Positions 15,401 to 27,400 of a stretch of 64,000 nucleotides of DNA are shown here, one piece after another. A model generated the notes under the pieces. It was not told the origin of the DNA. It ran no database searches and saw only the letters and a program-made list of their open reading frames with translations. This DNA comes from Congeria kusceri (Eukaryota; Mollusca; Bivalvia; Myida; Dreissenidae): the NCBI GenBank assembly GCA_027627225.1, contig CM051025.1, positions 52,512,181 to 52,576,180 on the forward strand, given 5' to 3'. Numbering within the stretch: position 1 is the stretch's first letter; each line of letters opens with the position of its first letter. Position numbers and translations under genes: made by a program.

Positions 15401-18400
15401 TTTCGTTTTCGGTCTTTACTTTTTTTTTAATTTGTAAATAATCATTCGTTTATTTTCCCTTTTTAATGTGATTGTATTGTACAAATAATAAATTGAATAA
15501 TGTTTGAAACATAAATATATAACAGAAAAAGGTGGGACATCTCCCTCAAGACAAAACGCATTAAAAGGAAAATCGCCGTGTTATCTCAGAAAAATATGGA
15601 CAGCAATTACAGCTGGTATAACAATTTCCTTATATTGACCTGAAAAAAGCACACGATGGATATACTGTTTTGGACACCACTATATCGTCCTCTGAATAGT
15701 AAGCGAGCACCCTACCATAAAGGCTATTGTTCCAAATGAATAATGTATGTCTAGATAGCAATTAAACATTATCTAACGAGCACTGTGTTTCCAACACATA
15801 CCAGAGTAGTACTACGGATATCTACGAAACATCCCGGAAACAAATAAGTGCCAGGTCAATGTTGTCGGACTATGCCAATTTCTTTAGTCAACTTTTGTTA
15901 CTAGTATAGATTTATTAGACGACCCTCGAAATTGAAACACCCCGCTGGCCACATAAACTGGATTTCTCCATGCAAAAATCATGCAAGGGATTTGTATTCC
16001 TTTGACGGGAAACTAGGATACCAAATGTCTTTAACATTGAATTGGCGTATTACAAAGAATGTTCATTCATTTGGGGTAAGACTGATGCTTTAACATTTAA
16101 TTTAGATCTGTGTGTGCCGACGGTGAGAGGCAGATCCTGTGGGCCTGGGCGATGGACGCGGAGGGCCGGAAGTTTCCGAAAGGTGCCCACTTTGCAGTAA
16201 ATGAGTTGTCATAGTGTAAACTAGAAATATTCATTGACAATGTATTTCACTTTAATTGTCTAACATTGCAAGTTCTCAGTATTTTTGGAAGATACTAATT
16301 AGATTCTGTAAGAATGATATACAACAAATTAACACGGTGCTACACGTGAAGAGTGCATCGACACATTTCGCACAAAGCTCGTATCTGATGCCTCAAATAT
16401 AATGTTAAAATGTTTATCCTACATTTCTCCTACAGATGCCGGGTTCCGGGTGGCTGGGCATACCAACATTAACTACATCGTCATCCAGCTGCACTACGCA
16501 GACCAATTCAAACGTTCGTATATGATGCAGACAAATTCAAACATATGTATCGGAACAAAAAAACATCGTTTTTGTTGCCGCCAAGCCTTTACTAGACATT
16601 TAAGTTGTTTGAAATGTATACTCGTGATAGTAGTATTCACGCGTACGTATCAATGAGCGTTAGTGCCTATGTAAGTACATAGAAGGCATAGTTTCGAAAG
16701 ATGTCAAAGGTCAATGTGCAGACAGACTAACTATTCCCAAACATATTGATTCTGATTAATGTCATAGTAAATAAATTCTACGTATCACTAAACAAGCAGA
16801 AACAACTTTTTTGCTTATATGTATTGTTGTTTTCACAATAGCCGGACAGACGGACAACTCAGGAGTTACATTGCACATTACGAAGGAAAAGTAAGCATGC
16901 AGCGGAATAATTTTTTATCGATACTTATTTTTTATTTCTTGCATTTACTGTCTCAGAGCGCTTTTTCTTACGGCATACTTTAATACATGTAATAACCAAA
17001 ACAATTTAAATTAGTATGCTAAATCTATAGGATATTTGTATACCCATGTAGGAATCGCTTACTTTTAGTGTCACCACGATGGTATATCATTGCATTTTAT
17101 ATATAACAGTGAAAATGAACACAAATCGGTAGCAAAAACTAATATATTTCAAACAACAAAACTACATATCACGTATGTGTATATTATTTTTAAATACTGT
17201 TTATCCGTTGCGGAGTGAGTGCTGTTTTCATTGATTCATAGATATTGGGAAACTTTTTCTTGATCTTTATAATATAGTTGTATGTATACTAGTCAATACC
17301 ACTTGTGTAACAAGTGTGTGATCGCCTCTCCGTGTTCTAGACAGCGGTACCAGGCCGGCTACTACGTCCTGTACACACATGGCTTCATCCCGCCAATGAC
17401 ACAAGGTACGCCAGTAATAGTAGAAGTTTGCCACGTGTATTTAGTTACCTTAAGAAATTTGATAATTGTTTTTGTATATTTGTATAACGAACACACTGTG
17501 TGCATAGACGTTCATGTATATAATATTAGTTTGATAACAGTAGAATTAAGAAAATATATTTTGCACGTGAATACAAATTGCTTGCTGTTGTTTTGTTTTT
17601 TTAATGACGGAAGGTTATTTAAATATAATGGTTTTCTTAAAATTGTATTATATAATACTTTCATTCGTGTAATAGTATGTTATTGTTTTCAGACTACTAT
17701 CTCGAGAGCGCCTGTGAGTTTGACCGGAACTACTCCATTCACGCCCTGGCCTATCGGACGCACTCCCATGCGCTGGGTACGTATACGTGTATCGACTATG
17801 TACGAACTGTGTGGACTGTGTGTGAGCGTACGGAGGGGGCAGGACAAGTAGTTTTCATTGTGGACTGCCAGTAGCAGAGACATAGAAGCATATGCATTGT
17901 ATAACCTTAATGTCATCTAATAATTTTCAAATCTATACATGTTATATGTGTGACATTTGCAAAATATGATTTGAAAATTCTGTTCAGTATCAAAGCCTAT
18001 TTATCCCAAAGATATCCCTTTAGGAAAAGAACTGAATCTTTCTTCTATTTTTCGTAGGCGTGGTTACGTCTGGGTATCGCGTCCGGGACGGTGAGTGGAC
18101 AGAGATAGGGCGCATGTCTCCGCAGTTACCGCAGGTACGCCACGCCGCGCGGTCACATACCGTACAATATGTCCTGTATTATTTCGTATATTACCGTTTT
18201 AGGTCCGTAAAATGCGATAGAGACACTAAAGGGTATGTGGACCGGTCACGATTTTTTCAGTATGTGGACCGCAAGGGTTAAACATTCACGATCAGCTTCA
18301 TTGATAAATATCAAAGATTCCATGTGACGTCATCTTTATTGATAACAGAGTGAAAATGCAAAGTTATCAATCGCAAACTCAAAGCATTTAAACAAAACGT

Positions 18401-21400
18401 CAACGTTTGATATAGAGGCAATTATAAACTATCTGATATACTACAGATGTTGTTTTATTGCGCTACATAATGCTGAAAAGGTTTATTTGTGACGATTTTG
18501 CGATAGCTATTTCTTAAAAATTAATATTGCTAAGTTTTACATGTTCTGGACGATTGCTTACTTTGAAAGTTCAACCATTTTTTCAGGTTGTGTACTGTTA
18601 AAATCGTTGATTATACGCATAATGATACAGGATTGTACTGTTAAAATCGTTGATTATACGCATAATGATACAGGATGAAAACGTTCGGTACAATGAAAAA
18701 AAAGAAAACCCCACTTCGGGCCCAATAGCATTGTAGTGACCAGCCAGTCATCCACATGCCTTTTTGTGCTGCCTCACTGGTCACTATAATGCCATAGGGT
18801 CCTCATTGGGGTTTTCTATTTCTTAAAGGTAACTGGCCCTTGATCAGCCGACAAATCTTCATCTGGCGTCATTGTTATTTATTATATGTAATTTCGGAGG
18901 TTGAAGAAGTTGAAATTTATTATGTACAATGTATTAAAAAATACGAAATCTGGATTCCGCCAGGTTAATTTCGAAACGTACAGGACAAGATGCGCATCTT
19001 CGCCGTGAGAAATTGTATAAACACATGAAATTTGGACGAATTTAGAACATCCTTAACCTTGAACGTGATTTGGTTATGCCCGAAACATTAATTAATATTT
19101 ACTTGATATTGAATGACATATTTAGGTTGTTTCTCTTGTATAGTATTACATCTAGCGATTTCATGATACATTTCGCAAATAGCCTATTTTTTTTAGCAAT
19201 GGACTACACCATTAGTATTTTTATTTTATTTAGACCTTCTACAATGCTACCTATCCTGGATTAGAGATTAAACCTGGTGACATTCTGGTATGTGTTCATT
19301 TTATTATCCGTTTATCCAAAGCATGAGTGGACTTTGAAAAATCATGTTGTTTTAATTTAGTCCGACGGGAATTAACTTTGGGGTTTGCTTCATAGCTTGA
19401 GTAATAGTTACCTCCCTTGAGGTATACAACGTACATGTTTCATGTGACCTTTGTACAATGCTAATTTGTGATAAATATATACATGTATTCTTATTCTTAT
19501 TATTGTGTGTGTATTTTGTATTTTGGTGGCTGCAGCTGTTACAACCCGTTTAAATATTTCAGGCTTCTCGGTGCACTATGAGCAGCGATAGGACCTTTCC
19601 AACTCCCATCGGGTAAACAACTTGTCGTAGCTTTCGTCGTTTTTCCCTGAAAGTACACCGAGACCCGTCCCGCTAGCTCAATGGTTACTAAAACCACTCT
19701 ACTCACTGCTTACATGGGTGCTGGGGTATGAATCCTGGACACAGTGTTAATACACTGGATACAAACATTTATATGGAACTATGATGCGAAAATATAAATA
19801 AAATAGCAAAAAAACTTAAATGTATGTGTGAATATAGCATTGATAGCATTTCACATATAATTAAGCATGTATCAATATCAAAATTAGCATTATTATCACA
19901 TCTATCGATACAACTATTTAATTGAAGTTATTATAAATTCACAATGTACCAACACAATATTTTTGATTCGCGGCGCTGATTATTAAATCGAATTTAACCA
20001 AGAACGGTGACTCTTGGGGCAGTTTATAACCTCTTTGATAGCATTTGTCCCCCCCTGATACAATTATTGCATGTTACGAGGAAATGCGGAAATGAGACTG
20101 CACAATCTGGAAAGCTTTCATTTGCCTTCTTAAATGCTTAAAAACCTGACCGAGTGATTGACAACCAGATCATTACAGTGTTTGCTTATTTTATGTTGCG
20201 AGAATGAATGATCTTATTGAGAAAATATGTACGTACGCATGAATGCTGGTCAGATTTGAATGGGTAAGTTTGAATGATGTACGTACGCATGAATGCTGGT
20301 CAGATTTGAATGGGTAAGTTTGAATGATGTACGTACGCATGAATGCTGGTCAGAATTGAATAGGTAAGTTTGAATGATGTACGTACGCATGAATGCTGGT
20401 CAGATCTGAATGGGTAAGTTTGAATGATGTACGTACGCATGAATGCTGGTCAGATCTGAATGGGTAAGTTTGAATGATGTACGTACGCATGAATGCTGGT
20501 CAGATCTGAATGGGTAAGTTTGAATAATGTACGTACGCATGAATGCTGGTCAGATCTGAATGGGTAAGTTTGAATGATGTACGTACGCATGAATGCTGGT
20601 CAGATTTGAATGGGTTAGTTTGAATGATGTACGTACGCATGAATGCTGGTCAGATTTGAATGGGTTAGTTTGAATGATGTACGTACGCATGAATGCTGGT
20701 CAGATTTGAATGGGTAAGTTTGAATGATAGACTAAGTATAAGGTTCATTAGATATGGTGAACTGGGCTTCTCTGAATATAACGTAAAATATGACATAAAA
20801 CATAAAATATCTTAAGTAAACAAACACATACAGTATTTGAATAAATGTCCACATGCAGATAAGTTGCAGATCACATATTAATTGAATTCAAGTGTACAAT
20901 ACCCCTTCCTACCTCCCAATAGAAAACAGAATTATTATTTTTGACAACACTGCTTTACGGCGGAACTTAAACTATCAGGATCAAATTAATATTTAACTGG
21001 AAATATACTGATCCAGTTGTCCAGGACAGTATTATTAGCCCTGGAATTCGTCACATACATATTTACCAGGTTTTGCTGCATATCGAGATACGCATAAAGT
21101 TGGCCAATGTCCGTATAGCCGTAAGTAGTAGTGTAAGTAGTGTTAGGGTGGCGGTGGTGGTTGTTGTTGTTTGGTGGTCGCGGTGATATGTAGTAGTGGT
21201 AGCATCAGCGACAGTAGCAACAGCAGTAGTAGGAGTCCATTTAGATCGACGACATGCTCTAGCAAGAAAGCACTAAAATTTAGAGTTTTATTTAACAACA
21301 TTAATTATTTAAAGAAGACAATTGCACTGTTCATCAATATCAATACATTATTCTGCACGTGTATTTTGTTGAATCATTGAAAACAAAAACGATCGTTCAT

Positions 21401-24400
21401 ACAGTGTCTGAGTATCCTCTTTGAAGTGTTTCCGGTTCACAAAAATGCACTTTTGTTAAAATATTTCTCTCGTAACCTTTATCGACACAGGCAATTCTGA
21501 AATCTGCATCGGTGCGGAAACACAGTTCACAATGGTGACGGTTCTTTAATGGCGGTTTGACAGATGAACGAACGGCGCGCGTGCTTAATTAAATTGTTAA
21601 ATCATTAAATAAGTCGTAAACGTACATTGAATATATATGCGTCTGTTGTTCCGACAATTGCCATACGCTGTTTATGAAACTGGTAATAACAAGGAAAACA
21701 GGCAAACACGTTTAAAACGTGACCGCGACTTTGCTTTTAGTGATTTAGATTAAGCTATTGTATTCAAATTAGATTGTATTCAAATTAGATCGAAAGTAGT
21801 AGCAACATGGTTTTAAGCGATATTTAGAGCATTTACATTTACTATTAAAATATAGACACGTATTAGGGCATTTGTGTAATCAATTGTTTTATTCTTGATA
21901 TATAGCTAAGTATGTTGCACATTTAGTTCATAACATGCACCAGTGGAAGGAAAATGTAAAATACCCGGAGCCCTCTGTCTGGTCATGCTGATATCATTAT
22001 GTTCATTTATTTTAATATGATAGTGACACAAATCAGATACGCCGGTATATTTATAATTATATAGATATCATTATGTGTATATATTTGTTAATAAGTGTGC
22101 CAGTGAGGCAAAACAAATGTTGGTTTCCGCTTACATCTTCAAAACAATATAGGGGGAAGTAAAAAAAATCAACTTTTCAAAGTTAAAACGCATCCAATCA
22201 AAGAAACTGTACCTTACGGTATGTCATTACCAAGAGCGCCTGTCTCACGCAGACTAATTCAAATGTTTGCTTATTTCCGAAAGTAAGAAAAAGATTTTAT
22301 CGATAGGCAAACAAATACAACTTTTAGCGTCAGCGGAAAGAAATAGGGGGAGGAGGGCGGGTCGTGTAAGCGGAAACCAACAACTTTTTTTACGCCTGAC
22401 ACAAACAACATTTCAGCTGTAAGTTTTAAGGGCTTTGTTAAGCACTTGAATTTTAATGACAAATGACTTTCTGCGAGTGAATGTATATATTGATATTTAG
22501 ACATAATAAATATTTAATACATTTTGATTGTTATTTTATAACAAATTACTTTAACTATATATTAACTATATACCAATACACAATGTATGCATTGATAACA
22601 CGTATTGAAATGAAACTCCGAAATGAAATAGATGCATGACGTTGGCTATGTAATGGGTATTGGGTATTGGGTATTCAATATCTAGCCAGCCTCCAATACC
22701 CAGCTCGGTATTGGGGATTCAAAATACACCGAATATTGAGCCATGGATGGAATACCTAGCTGGGTATTGGGTGTTCGCGAAATACATGATGGTGAATATC
22801 TAGCCAGCCTCTAATACCCAGCTCGGTATTGGGGATTCAAAATATACCAAATATCGAGCCAGGGATGAATACCTAGCTGGGTATTGGGTGTTCGCGAAAT
22901 ATATGATGGTGAATATCTAGCCAGCCTCCAATACTCAGCTCGTTATTGGGGATTCAAAATATACCGAATATCGAGTCAGGGATGAATATCAAGCTGGGTA
23001 TTGGGTATTCGCGAAATACATGATGGCGAATATCTAGCCAGCCTCCAATACCCGGCTCGGTATTGGGTATTTAAAATATACCGAATATCGAGCCAGGGAT
23101 GAATACCTAGCTGGGTATTGGGTAATCGCTAAATACATGATGGCGAATATCTAGCCAGCACCCAATACCCAGCTCGGTATTGGGCATTCAAAATATACCG
23201 AATATCGAGCTAGGGCTGAATACCTAGCTGTGTATTGGGTATTCGCTAAGTACTTGATGGCAAATATCTAGCCAGTCTCAATTACCCAGCTCGGTATTGG
23301 GGATTCAAAATACACCAAATATCGAGCCATAGATGAATACCTAGCTGGGTATTGGGTATTCGCGAAATACATGAATCGAATATCTAGCCAGCCTCCAATA
23401 CCCTGCTCGGTATTGGGATTCAAAATATAACGAATATCGAGCCAGGGATGAATACCTAGCTGGGTATTGGGTATTCGCGAAATACATGATGCAAATATTT
23501 AGCCAGCACCCAATACCCAGCTCGGTATTGGGCATTCAAAATATACCGAATATCGAGCCTGGGCTGAATACCTAGCTGGGTATTGGTTATTCGCGAAATA
23601 CATGATGGTGAATATCTAGCCAGCCTCCAATACTCAGCTCGTTATTGGGGATTCAAGATATACCGAATATCGAGCCAGGGATAAATATCAAGCTGGGTAT
23701 TGGGTATTCGCGAAATACATGATGGCGAATATCTAGCCAGCCTCCAATACCCGGCTCGGTATTGGGGATTCAAAATATACCGAATATCGAGCCAGGGATG
23801 AATACCTAGCTGGATATTGGGTATTCGCTAAAAACTTGATGGCGAATATCTAGCCAGCACCCAATACCCAGCTCGGTATTGGGCATTCAAAATATACCGA
23901 ATATCGAGCCAGGGCTGAATAGCTGGGTATTCGGTATTCGCGAAATACATGATGGCGAATATCTAGCCAGCACCCAATACCCAGCTCGGTATTGGGGATT
24001 CAAAATATACCGAATATCGAGCCAGGGATAAATACCTAGCTGGGTATTGGGTATTCGTGAAATACGCGATGGCGAATATCAAGCCAGCACCGAATACCCA
24101 CCTCGATATTGGGGATTCAAAATATACCGAATATCGAGCCAGGGCTGAATACCTAGCTGGGTATTGGGTATTTGCGAAGTACCTGATGCTGAATATCTGG
24201 CCAGCCTCCAATACCCAGCTCGGTATTGGGGATTCAAACTATTCCGAATATCGAACCAGGGATAAATACCTATCTGGGTATTGGGTATTCGCGATGATGG
24301 TGAATATCTAGCCAGGCTCATATATCCGTATCGTTATTAGGTATTTTAGGTATACATAGCGAATATCGAGTCAGGGATGAATACCCAGCTGGGTATTGGG

Positions 24401-27400
24401 TATTCGCAAAATACAATATAGCGTACATCCCCTCTAAAACTGCCGGAAAATACAAAATTGGGCTTATTTAAAAAGGTCAAAACAGGATAGATATGTTAAA
24501 GAACAGTTATAGAAACTTTCAGTAAAAAAACATCCAATCTACTCCGCTTCAACGATTTCTTACGCTCATGGTAGCACCGAAGAAAAAGTTCTCCGAAAAC
24601 GATAAATTATTGACAATGTGTATGTATGCCTGTATTTGAAGATGATATTTGTTTTCTTTTATCAATTAATATATAAAGCAATTATGCCCGTTCTAATACA
24701 CCGTTGGCACAGGATACCAACGAAAGACATCCTTCGCGAATAAATAATATTTCAACTCGAAATTCAAGTAAAATCAATGACTACTTTCGGGCTGACAAGC
24801 GTTTTCTCAATGAGTTGTTTAGTTTCTAACATCTATCTACAAGAAATTGTTGTTCAATGTTCGTTTTGCAATCTCACCAAATTACGGATTGTTTTATGCA
24901 TTTATAAGAAATGTATAACGTGATAAAGTAGATTTTTTTTCCCGCTCTTCTGATTGCATTCCCATTACTTGTCAAAGCTCATTGGGGTGCATCCATCATT
25001 TTATTGATATCCTCGTTATGTTTAATATTGCCTAAAAAGCACTATTCCAATTGTTGTGTTACATTATTTTGGGAGAATTATGTAATCTTTTCAAACGAAA
25101 TTATAAGTGCATGCGAGTGCCGACTTTTGCATTGTTAAGTAGTCTCATGTAACCTAAAAGAACTGTCGAGTCAACGTTTACACAAACTCGCGCCTGTTTT
25201 GGAGTTTCCGGCTGTTCAGCCGAAAGTAGTTTGTGATAAACGAGGTACAAAGGTATGCTTTTTATAACACTGGCTCCTTTCTTCCATTTTAAATCAAATT
25301 ATATGATAACTATTTTTGTCGAGTTGTTTTAATTTATGGCAATTGATATATCAGCTGTTAGATCGTACATACACTGCTTAATGTTTACATACCATGGCTA
25401 CTCATATGAGTAAAATAAATAAAAAATGTATGTCAGTATAAGCAATATTAAGGATGGACAAAATGCACTGAAAACGGTATAAAACGAATCTTTTTGACAA
25501 GAATACTGTACTTACGCTTGAGCTACGCCAGTTGATGTATGTTTGCTAAACGTTTTACGAAGAGAATCTAAGTCTTGACAATAATATATGGTAAATGTGT
25601 GTTAAAGCAATTTTTCCACCAAACCAGTCATACTCGTATCAAGAAACCTATTTTCCTTATTACGAAATGTTAAACATGATTAAACTAATCATGTCCAAAA
25701 AGAGAAATTACATAATTATGTGCATGCTTACAAAACTATGTTATACAATGTTATCATAAGGTGGCATACATTTCCATTCGTTAATTGATTGAATAACAAT
25801 GATTAAAAAGTTCAATGACTTAAATGTATTGTTCTATTTACTTCATTCTCACAGCATTCACATACAATAGAGTTTCTCTTAACTTTAAAATGAAAGCCGA
25901 GTGTTCGCATAAAATAACTAAAATAAAATACCGACTATGTGACTAATGTAGTAGGTAGTTAGTAAAACAGTACGTTCGTGTTAGATCATCATATTAAATT
26001 TGGAACTTACATGATGAAGTTTTCCAGTTGATATGACGGAGTTTCAACGGAAAATATAAATCACTGCGTATTGTCCTTTATAGTAATACGACGTAATAAT
26101 AGACAAGTTTAAGTTTAATTACGACACAAACAATACTCGACAATACCAAAAACGTTTTTTATGACCATAACTCTATGCGTTCAAACTTGAAACAGCAGTT
26201 TAGAATTACATTCATGTATCTGTAGATGCGCATGTGTATGTCTTTTGTGAAGTACAACTTTTTCCTGTATACTAGTTACTCAACAATATACTTTTTAATA
26301 TACTATATACTATACTATTTATAAATCATGATGTTTTTTCCTTTCAAAAGTTACCAGTATCGAGTATGTCCCTCGTCTCTCCGCAAATATTTACGGTGTC
26401 ACCTAAACCCCTCGTACGCATTATTCCAACCTTCTTATTCCAAACGCTGATATTCTGTCCTTAAACTTGAAGAGAATAATCCTGATGTTAGTAGTCCAAT
26501 CCAGCCAATGTTTTGCTTCGGCTCAAAAGCGATAAAATCTTGAAATAGATCGGCGCAATAGTAAAAATGCAAAGCAATACCGACTTAAATAGCGAGGATC
26601 ACACAAGAGTTTGTTCTTAAATGGACATAGACTTTGAGAAATATTATAGTCACTCATTTGCTCATTTGTTTGGTAGTTTGGCAACACTTAAAAGCATATA
26701 GTGACAAATACATTAGACGTGACGTCAATCTTGTTGAAAAAGAAACTACATGCAGACACATTGAATTGTTTATTTATCAAATGTCTTTCAATGTCCAGAG
26801 AAACAGCTCTTTATAGCAAGAAAAAGATACCCGCGGGTTTGTAGCATGTAGTTCTGCAGTATTTGATTGGCACAAAATGTTCTAAAAGCAGCTTATACGA
26901 ACAGGAAAGGTCTGTGAATTTCCCTATTAGTTGCGTATTGTAAGTATATATAGCTAGCTATGAAATCGCAATACAGGTCTGAATTTTATTCTATGTACAA
27001 ATATAACTACACGCAGCCGAGTATTCGGAGTATTCAAATTATGTAGCAGCGATACAATCAGCAATATAAACCCCTGTATATTAAAAATTGTTATAACGTA
27101 CGAGAACAATCGCGATTTAAGGTCTGCTTTAAAAATGTGCACCCTATGGAAGCTGACTTCTACCATAATGGGGCGGCGCAAAAATGCGACAAATCACTGG
27201 TTTTCCGCGTGTTCGTGCTGGTGGGTTGACAAACGAGCGTTTTCGCGTGGCGATTTGTCCGGGGACCCCTCCCCAGTGCAATTATAAATTCTGGGATGCC
27301 AGGAGATGTATTTTACAGCGGTTTAAGTACTATCAGATATTTAAAAGTACCAAGCGGGGTATTATGTCTGACTCGATACTCGCTATGCATTGAATAACAA

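Noticed and set aside
20228..20727. Possible CRISPR array
   Set aside because: The 50-bp units are contiguous repeats without unique spacers. The genome is eukaryotic. The same applies to the 33-bp and 121-bp arrays.
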